DNA from: Legionella sp.
GTDB taxonomy: Bacteria > Pseudomonadota > Gammaproteobacteria > Legionellales > Legionellaceae
DNA length: 64,000 bases
Direction: 5' to 3'
Assembly (NCBI GenBank): GCA_002786165.1
Contig: PEQK01000010.1
Span: 1 to 64,000 of the forward strand
In this document: positions 1 to 8,629 of the stretch, piece by piece
How the letters are laid out: each line of letters opens with the position of its first letter
Numbering within the stretch: position 1 is the stretch's first letter
Notes under the pieces: model-generated
Told to the model about the DNA's origin: nothing
What the model saw: only the letters and a program-made list of their open reading frames with translations
Database searches by the model: none
Translations under genes and position numbers: made by a program

Positions 1-147
1 CATGGTGTATTAATGTGCATAAGCCTGTTTTTCTACAAAAAAATAGACGATTTCTCTAAAAAATATGCCAATTTAATCAATAAAACTCGTTATTGGAGTT
101 CAATAGATATCAGTACGCAATATCCCCTAAAAAATAAAATTTCTTGA
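1..147 (+). CDS. 3' end of an unidentified protein, cut by the window edge
   Basis: Reading from base 1 there are 48 open codons followed by TGA at 145-147. The peptide begins with a hydrophobic stretch (residues 4-12) and continues with a basic, Tyr-rich tail containing KKIDDFSKKYANL. This would fit the C-terminus of a membrane protein, with a last membrane segment and a short cytoplasmic tail, but no family is recognised. A 48-codon open frame in AT-rich DNA could arise by chance. Support is the plausible composition, the same strand as the rfb genes, and a promoter-like element that starts at the stop codon. Confidence 0.4.
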   Translation, partial: HGVLMCISLFFYKKIDDFSKKYANLINKTRYWSSIDISTQYPLKNKIS

Positions 148-172
148 CAAAAGCCCTTATTAAGAAAATAAT
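144..172 (+). promoter_or_regulatory. Sigma-70 type promoter for the rfb/export operon
   Basis: A perfect -35 hexamer TTGACA (144-149) is followed, after a 17-base spacer, by AATAAT (167-172), which matches the -10 consensus at 5 of 6 positions. It faces the rfbBDAC genes and would start transcription near 179, leaving a leader of about 310 bases before rfbB. The stop codon of the upstream partial frame overlaps the -35 box. No other match of this quality was seen in the first 480 bases. Confidence 0.6.
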
Positions 173-488
173 ATGATGCCGGATTTTTGAACGCAGAGAA
201 AGTGTTGACGAACTAAAATTAAGTTTTTGGTCTGTTTTTTCCACGAGGATGGACAGGTTTAATATTTACCTGCCAATAATATTGAATAGTACAGCTGTTG
301 CAACAATCAAAAATTTGATTTTCCTTCATACGGATTATGAGGATTTATATCGAGATGTTATCTTTACAAACAAACAGTTTAGTTTATCGAATTGAAAGAA
401 AAAATATTGATGAGCTAGGATGCCTCAGGTTGTCATTGCCCATTCCTTATTACGAATCAGTCTCCCTTTTTGTAGGATGTTTGTCAAT
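173..488 (+). other. Long untranslated leader before rfbB
   Basis: About 315 AT-rich bases lie between the predicted promoter and the chosen rfbB start, with no convincing gene. The ops/JUMPStart core (GGCGGTAG) bound by RfaH in many O-antigen operons was looked for and is absent. An in-frame extension of rfbB to 420 exists, but the encoded residues do not resemble the family's start. The function of the leader, if any, is unknown. Confidence 0.4.
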
Positions 489-1562
489 ATGACTATTCTT
501 GTTACAGGAGGCGCGGGTTTTATTGGCTCAAATTTTATTATAGATTGGTTTGCAAAGCATGACGAGCCGCTCATAAACCTTGATATACTGACCTACGCTG
601 CAAATCTTAAAAATCTTGAATCAGTTGAGCTTGACCATAGATATTTGTTTATTAAAGGCGACATAAGTGATCAGAGTTTGTTTAGTCAAATTCTTAAAAA
701 ATATAATCCGCGTGCGATTGTAAACTTTGCCGCTGAATCCCACGTTGATCGTTCCATTCACAGTCCAGAAGTATTTGTGAAAGTAAATACTCACGGAACT
801 TTTTGCTTGCTTGAATGCGCTCGTAACTATTGGGTTAATCTAAATAAAGAAGCTCAAGAAACATTTCGTTTTCTGCATGTATCCACTGATGAAGTCTATG
901 GTTCTTTGGAGCCAGGTGAGGGTGCTTTTACTGAAAACCACCCATATCGCCCTAACAATCCATACAGTGCTAGCAAGGCATCTGCAGATCATTTGGTGCG
1001 TGCGTATTACCACACATATGGGTTGCCGGTGCTCACAACCCATTGTTCTAATAACTATGGACCTTTTCAATATCCTGAGAAGTTAATGCCACTTATAATA
1101 AACAATGCATTAGCGGGAAAACCCTTGCCAATCTACGGTGATGGTCAACAAATCAGAGATTGGCTTTTCGTGGGTGATCATTGTAGCGGTATCAGGCGAG
1201 TCCTTGAAGCGGGACTTCCTGGGCAAGTTTATAATATTGGTGGATTTAATGAAAAAACCAACTTAGAAGTTGTCCATACAATTTGTCAATTACTCAATGA
1301 GATCGCCCTTACTTACCCTCCCCTGACTAGTAAAATAACGAATGGATTTGATCAATTAATTACTTATGTGACTGATAGACCTGGCCACGATCGACGATAT
1401 GCAATTGACTCGTCAAAAATCACGAAAAGTCTAAACTGGAAACCTGAAGAAACGTTCGAGACGGGTATGAAGAAAACAGTTATGTGGTACGTAGAAAATC
1501 GTCAGTGGATTCACAATGTGACTCAGATCTCAAACCAAAAGTGGTGCGAGAGTCAATATTGA
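489..1562 (+). CDS. rfbB: dTDP-glucose 4,6-dehydratase, copy 1
   Basis: Converts dTDP-D-glucose to dTDP-4-keto-6-deoxyglucose, the branch point for dTDP-rhamnose and dTDP-amino sugars. Extended short-chain dehydrogenase of 357 residues. The NAD-binding GGAGFIG lies at residues 7-13, the catalytic Thr-Asp-Glu triad at 133-135, and the YSASK motif puts Tyr159 and Lys163 in the active site. Met at 489 is chosen because family members begin directly with the MxILVTGG strand and an AGGA lies 11 bases upstream; the frame is open back to 420. The stop overlaps the rfbD start (TGATG), so the two are translationally coupled. A diverged second copy lies at 36448-37470. Confidence 0.95.
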   Translation: MTILVTGGAGFIGSNFIIDWFAKHDEPLINLDILTYAANLKNLESVELDHRYLFIKGDISDQSLFSQILKKYNPRAIVNFAAESHVDRSIHSPEVFVKVNTHGTFCLLECARNYWVNLNKEAQETFRFLHVSTDEVYGSLEPGEGAFTENHPYRPNNPYSASKASADHLVRAYYHTYGLPVLTTHCSNNYGPFQYPEKLMPLIINNALAGKPLPIYGDGQQIRDWLFVGDHCSGIRRVLEAGLPGQVYNIGGFNEKTNLEVVHTICQLLNEIALTYPPLTSKITNGFDQLITYVTDRPGHDRRYAIDSSKITKSLNWKPEETFETGMKKTVMWYVENRQWIHNVTQISNQKWCESQY

Positions 1563-2449
1563 TGAGAGCATTATTATTAGGTGCAAATGGGCAGTTAGGC
1601 ATGGAACTTCGAGATTCTTTCTGGCCTTTATGTGAGTTAAAAACTTGTACCCGGGAAGACGTGGATTTTGAGAATCTCCAGGAATTACGTTTGTTTATAG
1701 AAGAATATGAGCCAGAGTTAATCTTAAATGCGGCTGCTTATACAGATGTAGATAAAGCAGAATCTGAAAGTGAGCGTGCTTTTCGTATTAATGCAGACGC
1801 TGTCTTCGAGCTCGCAAAACAGGCAAAGAGACACAATGCGCTCCTTATTCATTTTTCAACTGATTTTGTATTTGATGGGCAAAAAAAAGAAAACTATATA
1901 GAAGAGGATAGACCAAATCCGCTTAATATCTATGGAAGAAGCAAATTGCAGGGTGAGAAGCTAATTACACAATCTGGTTGTAAACACTTAATTTTTCGAA
2001 CCAGTTGGATTTTTAGTCGTCATGGGACAAATTTTATAAAAACCATATTAGAGTTGGCTAGAGAGAAAGAAATATTGCATGTTGTTGCTGATCAGCGGGG
2101 AAAGCCTACTTCTGCTAAATTTATAGCCCATATTGCGGCAAAAGGAATGTTGGCCGCACAAACAGGATGTCTTCATTCAGGAATATATCATCTAGCCTCT
2201 AATAATGAAGCTAGTTGGTGTGATGTGGCACAATATGTTGTCGATGTGGCGCATAAAATAAAGATGCCCATAAAACTTAAAAAAGAAAACGTTTTGCCAA
2301 TTGCCTTATCACAATATAAGCATTTGGCAAAAAGACCAGTTAACTCGGCATTAAATTCTTCCTTACTGGCCAAAAAATTGGATATTTCCATGGTTGATTG
2401 GAAGATTGATGCGTATGACGTGATTAATCATTTTAATGAAATAGGTTGA
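1562..2449 (+). CDS. rfbD: dTDP-4-dehydrorhamnose reductase
   Basis: Last enzyme of dTDP-L-rhamnose synthesis: NAD(P)H reduction of dTDP-4-keto-rhamnose. The 295-residue protein starts with the nucleotide-binding GANGQLG (residues 7-13), has the FSTDFVFDG segment typical of RmlD, and carries the catalytic YGRSK (Tyr124, Lys128). The ATG at 1562 overlaps the rfbB stop and begins exactly at the first beta strand; an upstream in-frame Met at 1484 would place 26 extra residues inside rfbB and is not favoured. The order here is rfbB-D-A-C rather than the enteric B-D-A-C-with-ops layout, but the four-gene set is complete. Confidence 0.94.
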   Translation: MRALLLGANGQLGMELRDSFWPLCELKTCTREDVDFENLQELRLFIEEYEPELILNAAAYTDVDKAESESERAFRINADAVFELAKQAKRHNALLIHFSTDFVFDGQKKENYIEEDRPNPLNIYGRSKLQGEKLITQSGCKHLIFRTSWIFSRHGTNFIKTILELAREKEILHVVADQRGKPTSAKFIAHIAAKGMLAAQTGCLHSGIYHLASNNEASWCDVAQYVVDVAHKIKMPIKLKKENVLPIALSQYKHLAKRPVNSALNSSLLAKKLDISMVDWKIDAYDVINHFNEIG

Positions 2450-2454
2450 ATCTA

Positions 2455-3336
2455 ATGAATAGAAAAGGGATTATTTTAGCGGGCGGGACAGGGAGTAGAT
2501 TGTATCCAGCTACAAAGGTTATCTCAAAGCAACTATTGCCAGTTTTTGATAAACCAATGATATATTATCCTTTGTCCACCTTAATGTTGGCAGGAATAAG
2601 GGAAGTTTTAGTGATATCAACCCCTAAAGATATTCCTCGCTTTCAAGAACTCTTAAATGATGGATCTCAGTGGGGTATGAATATACAATATGCTGTCCAA
2701 CCTTCCCCTGATGGATTAGCGCAGGCATTCATTATTGGAGAGTCATTCATAAATGGGTCAAATTCTGTTTTAATTTTGGGGGATAATATTTTTCATGGTC
2801 ATTCATTACAAGAAAATTTAAAAATTGCAAACCAAAGGGAACAAGGTGCTACTGTGTTTTCCTATCACGTTAGTCATCCAGAGCGATATGCTGTCGCAGA
2901 GTTTGATAGTGAAGGTATCGTAGTAAGTATTGAAGAAAAGCCCCTTCAGCCCAAATCAAAATATGCACTGACCGGGCTATACTTTTATGATAAAAATGTT
3001 GTCGATTATGCTAAATCAGTCAAACCCTCTCATCGTGGCGAGTTGGAGATAACGGATATTAATCAATTCTATATGGAAAAAGGAGAGTTATTTGTTGAAA
3101 AGATGGGAAGAGGATATGCTTGGTTAGATACCGGTACACATGATACACTGATTGAGGCTCATCAGTTTGTTCACACTATAGAACAACGACAAGCGCAAAA
3201 AATTTCATGTCCTGAAGAAATCGCTTTTCGACAAAAATGGATTGATGAAACTCATCTTGAAATGTTAGCTTCGGACATTTTAAACACCAGTTATGGCCAA
3301 TATTTATTGTCTCTTATTAAGGAAACCCATTTTTAA
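2455..3336 (+). CDS. rfbA: Glucose-1-phosphate thymidylyltransferase, copy 1
   Basis: Makes dTDP-glucose from glucose-1-phosphate and dTTP, the first step of the pathway. The 293-residue protein has the nucleotidyltransferase signature GGTGSRLYP at residues 10-18, then [11 protein letters not shown], and the LGDNIFHGH sugar/metal site. ATG at 2455 gives [11 protein letters not shown], the standard family N-terminus; a TTG at 2446 overlapping the rfbD stop is an alternative adding three residues. It sits 5 bases after rfbD and its stop overlaps the rfbC start. A second rfbA at 37509-38399 is clearly related but differs throughout. Confidence 0.94.
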   Translation: MNRKGIILAGGTGSRLYPATKVISKQLLPVFDKPMIYYPLSTLMLAGIREVLVISTPKDIPRFQELLNDGSQWGMNIQYAVQPSPDGLAQAFIIGESFINGSNSVLILGDNIFHGHSLQENLKIANQREQGATVFSYHVSHPERYAVAEFDSEGIVVSIEEKPLQPKSKYALTGLYFYDKNVVDYAKSVKPSHRGELEITDINQFYMEKGELFVEKMGRGYAWLDTGTHDTLIEAHQFVHTIEQRQAQKISCPEEIAFRQKWIDETHLEMLASDILNTSYGQYLLSLIKETHF

Positions 3337-3890
3337 TGAAATGCTTACCTCTTGAAATTCCAGCTGTTATCTTGATTGAGCCCGCTTTTCATTATGATGA
3401 CCGAGGATTTTTTTTTGAAAGCTTCAATTTTAAAGAGTTTCAAGAGCAAACGGGGTTATCTCCAGATTTTGTTCAAGAAAATTACTCAAGATCAAAAAAA
3501 AATGTGTTGAGAGGGTTACATTTTCAAAAAGCACCAAGGTCTCAGGGTAAGTTAATTCGTGTGATTAGAGGAGAGATTTTTGATGTTGCAGTTGATTTGC
3601 GAAAAAACTCGCCTACGTTTGGCAAATGGATTGCAATAATACTTAATGCCAGAAAATCTCAACAGATATGGATTCCTCCTGGTTTTGCACATGGTTTTCT
3701 GACGCTGAGCAAAGAAGCAGATGTTATATATAAAACAACAGATTTCTATTCTCCGGAACATGAGCAATCTATTGCTTGGAATGATCCAATAATTGGAATT
3801 AAGTGGCCAAGTGTCGAACCAATTCTTTCTCCAAAAGATGCTTGTTCTCAGAAAAATTTAATTAATAATATAGAGGTGTCTTCCACATGA
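3336..3890 (+). CDS. rfbC: dTDP-4-dehydrorhamnose 3,5-epimerase
   Basis: Epimerises dTDP-4-keto-6-deoxyglucose at C3 and C5 to give dTDP-4-keto-L-rhamnose. Cupin-fold protein of 184 residues, the usual size. DRGFFFESF (22-30) and LRGLHFQ, with the catalytic base His62, are the family hallmarks, and IPPGFAHGF follows in the C-terminal half. The ATG overlaps the rfbA stop (TAATG) and its own stop overlaps the wzm start (ATGA). A run of nine T (3408-3416) encodes the Phe triplet and a run of nine A lies at 3494-3502; both could slip, though they fall in required parts of the protein. Confidence 0.94.
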   Translation: MKCLPLEIPAVILIEPAFHYDDRGFFFESFNFKEFQEQTGLSPDFVQENYSRSKKNVLRGLHFQKAPRSQGKLIRVIRGEIFDVAVDLRKNSPTFGKWIAIILNARKSQQIWIPPGFAHGFLTLSKEADVIYKTTDFYSPEHEQSIAWNDPIIGIKWPSVEPILSPKDACSQKNLINNIEVSST

Positions 3891-4690
3891 GTTTCCAAGC
3901 AGCTATCCAGGTAAGGACGCATTTTAATAATTGGTTTGTTACAAATGGTCCAATTCTTTATCAGTTGGTAAGACAACAATTAATTCTTAGATATAGACGA
4001 ACTTTTTTAGGCTATTTATGGACATTATTCAACCCTTTATTAATGATGTCTGTGACATCTGTTGTATTTTCTACTATTTTCAAACTTGATTTAAAGACTT
4101 ATGCTGTTTTTTTGTTTTCGGGCATGGTTGCGTACAATTATTTTGCAACATGTGTTGCTCAAACGGGACAGTCATTATTAGGACACGAACAATTACTAAA
4201 AAAGATTTACGTTCCCAAAGTTCTTTTCCCTTTATCCGTTTCGTTTACATTACTTGTAGATAGTATATTGATGGCTTCGTCATTGTTTATCATTATTTTG
4301 GGTATCGGAGGTAAACTAACAATAGCCCTGTTTTTTATCCCAGTGGCTTATGTTTTGCTCTATTTTTTCAGCTTTGGTCTTGGTTTAATTTTATCTATTT
4401 GCGTTGTGTATTTTCGTGATCTGCAACATATTGTTGGGATCGTAATGCAGGTCTTGCTTTTTCTTAGCCCTGTATTTTATAAACCAGATTCCATGGCTGG
4501 AAAGGTTAAAAGATTTATTGATATTAACCCGTTAACTTATTTCATTAAGCTTTTTAGAGATCCGATCTGCGAAGGGCATATTCCTGAATTGAATGTCATA
4601 TTTATTGCTGCTGTATTTGCTATTGTATCCTTTATAGCTGGCACGTATTTTTTTGGAAAAAATGAAAATAACATCGTTATTAGGTTGTAA
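3887..4690 (+). CDS. wzm: Polysaccharide ABC exporter permease (Wzm-type)
   Basis: Inner-membrane permease of an ABC-2 exporter that moves lipid-linked O-polysaccharide to the periplasmic face. It has 267 residues with a family-typical amphipathic start, the conserved LRYRRTFLGYLWTLFNP segment (about 35-51) just before the first membrane span, and about six hydrophobic segments. It overlaps rfbC by four bases and is followed after three bases by its ATPase, an arrangement normal for wzm-wzt. Presence of this pair implies that at least one glycan here is completed in the cytoplasm before export. Confidence 0.92.
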   Translation: MSFQAAIQVRTHFNNWFVTNGPILYQLVRQQLILRYRRTFLGYLWTLFNPLLMMSVTSVVFSTIFKLDLKTYAVFLFSGMVAYNYFATCVAQTGQSLLGHEQLLKKIYVPKVLFPLSVSFTLLVDSILMASSLFIIILGIGGKLTIALFFIPVAYVLLYFFSFGLGLILSICVVYFRDLQHIVGIVMQVLLFLSPVFYKPDSMAGKVKRFIDINPLTYFIKLFRDPICEGHIPELNVIFIAAVFAIVSFIAGTYFFGKNENNIVIRL

Positions 4691-4693
4691 ATT

Positions 4694-5422
4694 ATGACAA
4701 AAATTAATGTAGACAATATTTCTTTGCAGTTTCGTATTTATAAAGAAGGTGCATCGACAGCTAAAGAATACTTTTCAAACCTATTCAACTCTTCTAAAAA
4801 AAAATCACCTACTGATTTTATGGCACTTCAGAATATATCTTTTTCTGTACAAGAAGGTGAGCGCGTAGGTATTGTTGGGCGAAATGGTGCTGGAAAAAGT
4901 ACGCTGTTAAAGACACTATCTCAGGTTTATAAACCCACATCCGGAAAAATCACGGTAAAAGGTAAAATTGCTCCTTTATTGGAAGTAGGTGCAGGATTCC
5001 ATCCTGATTTTTCAGGCCGTGAGAATATATATTTTAATGGTGCAATCTTAGGTTATACCAAATCAGAGTTGAAAGCTCTTGAGCAAGAGATAATAGAGTT
5101 TTCTGAACTTGAAGACTTTATAGACACACCCGTAAAATACTACTCTACAGGCATGTATATGCGTTTGGCATTTACCATGGCTACGACCTATAAGCCAGAT
5201 ATTTTAATACTGGATGAGCTGTTTGTTGGAGGAGATGCGAAATTCGTTAAGCGCGGTAAGGACCGTATGAATAAAATGATTGATCGCTCAAATATGATGA
5301 TTCTGGTTTCGCACGATGATAAGCTTCTGCGTTCTCTTTGCCAGAGATTTATTTGGCTAGAGAATGGGAGGATAATGGCAGATGGAGATGCAACGGTGTT
5401 AGACAAATATAGTGCCTTCTGA
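4694..5422 (+). CDS. wzt: Polysaccharide ABC exporter ATPase (Wzt-type, no cap-binding domain)
   Basis: ATP-binding partner of the Wzm permease. Walker A GRNGAGKST is at residues 62-70, a degenerate signature YSTGMYMRLAF follows, and Walker B is DILILDELF; a switch histidine occurs in LVSHD. At 242 residues it is an ABC domain only, without the C-terminal carbohydrate-binding domain that recognises a terminal cap in Wzt proteins such as E. coli O9a. Chain length is therefore probably not set by Wzt recognition of a capped end. A run of nine A (4796-4804) encodes part of a Lys-rich loop. Confidence 0.92.
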   Translation: MTKINVDNISLQFRIYKEGASTAKEYFSNLFNSSKKKSPTDFMALQNISFSVQEGERVGIVGRNGAGKSTLLKTLSQVYKPTSGKITVKGKIAPLLEVGAGFHPDFSGRENIYFNGAILGYTKSELKALEQEIIEFSELEDFIDTPVKYYSTGMYMRLAFTMATTYKPDILILDELFVGGDAKFVKRGKDRMNKMIDRSNMMILVSHDDKLLRSLCQRFIWLENGRIMADGDATVLDKYSAF

Positions 5423-5424
5423 AG

Positions 5425-6870
5425 ATGGAAGAATTATATCAAATTCAGATTTTTTATAGGAAGTATTTATCAAAGTACGTCTTTGCACGTCTACTAAAGC
5501 CATTTGTCGTTCGAATTTGGAATTGCGCCGTATGCACAAAGTGTTTTATTTTTTCTCAATACATTAGAGCCAGGTTCTTTTGTACCAGATTAATAATCAA
5601 TCATAGAAAACTAATCAGTAGAGTATATTCTTATGGCATGAAGAAACTCTTAAGTTATGATAGGTTTACCCAAATTATTTCAAAAAAAGTGAGGCTTTCT
5701 TATTTTCCCTTAGTATCTTTTTCGGATTACTGTCAATTTAATCACTTGAAAGTGGTTCTTTTAGCCCCAACAGAAAAATTATTATTACAAATGCCGACGG
5801 TTTATCCTGAAAACTGTAGAGATAAAATTTTTTCTAACCCTTGGCCAATGGATTTACCATCAGTATATGCTTTTAAAATTGACAATGCTGAAATTATCGG
5901 GAAATCTGATTTAATATTTTCTAATGGCCAATGCTTGCATCATGGATTGTACCAATTTGAAAGAGATTTGCCTGCGGAGGAAATGCATGGAATGATTAGC
6001 ATAAATACTCGGAATAGAACAGTATTCAGAAATGTTAATAACCACACCCCTAGGCTGATAGAGAAAGGTATCAATTTACTAGGTTGTGCTACTTCTAATT
6101 ATGTTCATTGGCTAACTGAAACAGCGCCTAAATTAGCTTTGATTAACCAATACAGTGGATTCTTAGAGTTTTCCTTAATCATAGACGAAGATTTACACCC
6201 TAATATTATTGAATCCGTTAATTACTTGAATGAAAAAAAAAGAAAGCTTATAACTATTAAAAGGGGTGAAATGTGCCTTGTAAAAACATTGATATCTGTG
6301 TCTCCGGTTGCTTATATTCCCTTTGAGTTTAGAGCAGGATTAACTCCAAATGAGCTTAATATTGATCCTAACTTCGCAATGTATATTCCTTCTGGAATTC
6401 GTTTGCTTAGAGAAAATTTGACCAAACAATTACCTAAATGTAGAGGAAGACGCAAAAAACTATATTTAAAGCGCACATCTTCCACCAGAATATTAGAAAA
6501 CTCCCTTGAAGTGGAAGATGTATTAAGGAAAGAAGGATTTGAATTTGTTGAGCCGGATAAAATGAGCTTGATTGATCAAATTAAATTGTTTAGGCGTGCT
6601 AGGATAATTGTAAGTCAAGGGGGCGCTGCGTTGGGTAACATAATTTTTGCGCCAGAAGGTTGTTGTATTGTTGCCATATCTGCTTGGTCTCCCTATACTA
6701 TATATTATTATTTTTCGAACCTTGCGTCGATACTGAAACAAAACTTCAACTTGATAATATGCGAACCATCGAATGATCCCAGAGACCACCATCAAGCACA
6801 CAAAGGAATGATTGTGGATATTGTCACATTAAAAAGAGTACTTGCAAATGAGCAAAAAAATAAATTTTGA
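5425..6870 (+). CDS. Glycosyltransferase family 61-like protein
   Basis: 481 residues. The C-terminal half carries the GT61/DUF563 pattern: LYLKRTSSTRILEN, then VLRKEGFEFVEPDKMSLIDQIKLF and IIVSQGGAALGNIIFAPEG. The mid part includes NYVHWLTETAPKLALI, the usual acceptor-site region of the family. The N-terminal 80 residues are basic and aromatic and may associate with the membrane. Known members include plant xylosyltransferases and a number of bacterial capsule/LPS enzymes; donor and acceptor here cannot be told from sequence. It starts 2 bases after wzt and overlaps the next gene by 23 bases. Confidence 0.8.
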   Translation: MEELYQIQIFYRKYLSKYVFARLLKPFVVRIWNCAVCTKCFIFSQYIRARFFCTRLIINHRKLISRVYSYGMKKLLSYDRFTQIISKKVRLSYFPLVSFSDYCQFNHLKVVLLAPTEKLLLQMPTVYPENCRDKIFSNPWPMDLPSVYAFKIDNAEIIGKSDLIFSNGQCLHHGLYQFERDLPAEEMHGMISINTRNRTVFRNVNNHTPRLIEKGINLLGCATSNYVHWLTETAPKLALINQYSGFLEFSLIIDEDLHPNIIESVNYLNEKKRKLITIKRGEMCLVKTLISVSPVAYIPFEFRAGLTPNELNIDPNFAMYIPSGIRLLRENLTKQLPKCRGRRKKLYLKRTSSTRILENSLEVEDVLRKEGFEFVEPDKMSLIDQIKLFRRARIIVSQGGAALGNIIFAPEGCCIVAISAWSPYTIYYYFSNLASILKQNFNLIICEPSNDPRDHHQAHKGMIVDIVTLKRVLANEQKNKF

Positions 6871-7597
6871 TGATTTGGATTTCAACAAATTTCGCGAGCT
6901 AGCTTTATCAGATGAGTTAAGCCTTCACGAAAAAGTTGGTTTTCCTGATGATTATCGCCAAGGAAAAGAAGAATCAATATTTGCAGATATGAAATCAAAG
7001 TTGAAATGGTTAAAGCATAGGGAAAAAATTGTATTAGAAATTGGGCCAGGGTGCAGTGGTTTACCAATCTTATTGGCTGATTTATGCAAAGAAAACTCCC
7101 ATATGTTGCATTTAGTAGATAGCAAAGAAATGCTCGAATATTTACCGCAATATAAAAATATATTTAAATGGCCAGGGTGCTTCCCCCATATACCTGATCT
7201 TTTTGATCAGCTTGAGGGAAAAGTAGACGTAATTATTGCTTACAGTGTAATTCAGTATGTGTTTGTAGAGGGTAATCTCTGGGATTTTATAGATCGTTCT
7301 CTTTCTTTATTGGCAGATGAGGGAGAAATATTACTGGGGGATATCCCTAATTATACCATGAGGAAGAGGTTTTTTGCGAGTCAAGCCGGTATTTGCAGTC
7401 ATAAAGCATATACTGGGCGTGATGAGCTGCCTGATACGGAGTTTAATGTGCTTGAGCCTGGAAGAATGGATGATTCAGTTGTTTTTGCAATTCTAGCGCG
7501 CGCGCGCGCTCAGGGCTATCATGCTTGGGTTATTCCACAGGCAGAGGAGCTATCGATGTCTAATCGTAGAGAAGATATCCTGATTAGAAAGCCCTAA
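6848..7597 (+). CDS. SAM-dependent methyltransferase with an internal (GC)7 tract
   Basis: Class I methyltransferase of 249 residues. Motif I is VLEIGPGCSGLPIL (about 60-73), with an acidic post-I residue in LHLVDS; the motif IV region is VDVIIAYSVIQYV. It probably methylates a sugar of the polysaccharide. ATG at 6848 is preferred over TTG at 6842; either way the start lies inside the end of the GT61 gene. Bases 7496-7509 are seven GC dinucleotides in otherwise AT-rich DNA, encoding Ala-Arg repeats at codons 217-221. Slippage there would change the last 30 residues. Confidence 0.78.
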   Translation: MSKKINFDDLDFNKFRELALSDELSLHEKVGFPDDYRQGKEESIFADMKSKLKWLKHREKIVLEIGPGCSGLPILLADLCKENSHMLHLVDSKEMLEYLPQYKNIFKWPGCFPHIPDLFDQLEGKVDVIIAYSVIQYVFVEGNLWDFIDRSLSLLADEGEILLGDIPNYTMRKRFFASQAGICSHKAYTGRDELPDTEFNVLEPGRMDDSVVFAILARARAQGYHAWVIPQAEELSMSNRREDILIRKP

Positions 7598-7665
7598 TCA
7601 TTAATTTTAGCCGATCTTTTGTTAACGAAAACTGTGCAATATAAAACCACCAAGGAATTGGCGCT

Positions 7666-8604
7666 ATGAAATGGCAAAAAAAGGGATTCATATGTAGTCA
7701 CGAGACTTTTGATATACCTTGGTATAAAAAAAACACGATTGTGCCTTTGCCTTATCTTATAAGCGACGGTAGGCTTAGGATATATGTAACTATGTGTGAC
7801 GAGCTAAATATTGGCCGCATTGGATACATTGACGTTGATCCTGCGAATCCATCACGTATATTGGGGTATAGCAAGCAACCTGTTCTTGATGTAGGAACAT
7901 GTGGTTTTTTCTGTAAGGGAATAATAACTGCGTCGCTGCTAAAAGTTGAAGCAGATTTATTTTTATATTATTCGGGTTACCAGTCTGCTAGTGATGCACC
8001 CTACCGCATTTTGTCCGGTGTTGCTGTTAGTAGAGATAACGGCCATACTTTTTCTAATTTGAGCACAAAAAAACCAATTCTTGGCGTTATAACAGGTGAA
8101 GTATATATAAGAAGCTCTCCATATGTTATTCAGGAAGAGGACATTTTCAGAGTATGGTATACCGCTGACACTCTTGGTGAAGGGCCACAAGAAACCCAAA
8201 AGAAATGTCCTCCATATAACATCAGGCATTTAACCGTAGATTCACCTTATGATTGGTCTCTTTTTTCTTGTAAAACTGGAACAGTTGCAATACCCATCGT
8301 TAATGAGTCAGAGCATGGTATTGGTAAAGGAACGATATGGAAAGAGAACGGACTTTATAAAATAATATATTCAATCCGAACCTTGGGCAGGGGATATCGA
8401 CTTGGTTATGCCGAGTCATCAGACGGTTATCAATTTACTCGAATGGATTCCCAAGTTGGGATAGATGTCTCTGAAGGTGGATGGGATAGTGACATGATTG
8501 TGTTTCCAGAGATATTCAAGTATTTAAATAAAACGTATCTTTTTTATTCTGGTAATCATTATGGTATGGGTGGAATGGGTTACGCAGAGTTAAGCAAATC
8601 ATAA
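7666..8604 (+). CDS. Beta-propeller, glycoside hydrolase GH43/GH32-like protein
   Basis: 312 residues without signal peptide, so cytosolic. Repeated blade-like segments can be seen: LFLYYSGYQSA (about 105), GVAVSRDNGHTFSN (about 127), FRVWYTADTL (about 164), YKIIYSIRTLGRGYRLGYAESSDG-type strands (about 230-250), and WDSDMIVFPEIFKYLNKTYL followed by FYSGNHYGMGGMGYAEL at the end. These resemble the predicted glycosidase family found in polysaccharide loci. Whether it cuts a glycosidic bond or has another role on an activated sugar is unknown. It is separated from the methyltransferase by 68 bases and from the ATP-grasp gene by 25. Confidence 0.65.
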   Translation: MKWQKKGFICSHETFDIPWYKKNTIVPLPYLISDGRLRIYVTMCDELNIGRIGYIDVDPANPSRILGYSKQPVLDVGTCGFFCKGIITASLLKVEADLFLYYSGYQSASDAPYRILSGVAVSRDNGHTFSNLSTKKPILGVITGEVYIRSSPYVIQEEDIFRVWYTADTLGEGPQETQKKCPPYNIRHLTVDSPYDWSLFSCKTGTVAIPIVNESEHGIGKGTIWKENGLYKIIYSIRTLGRGYRLGYAESSDGYQFTRMDSQVGIDVSEGGWDSDMIVFPEIFKYLNKTYLFYSGNHYGMGGMGYAELSKS

Positions 8605-8629
8605 ACATAACATAAAGAAAGGACTTATT

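Noticed and set aside
1-488. ops/JUMPStart element of O-antigen operons
   Set aside because: The GGCGGTAG core was looked for on the coding strand before rfbB and not found.
840-1070. Antisense open frames inside rfbB and many similar frames inside other genes
   Set aside because: They mirror well-identified genes on the opposite strand or in another frame and carry no protein motifs.
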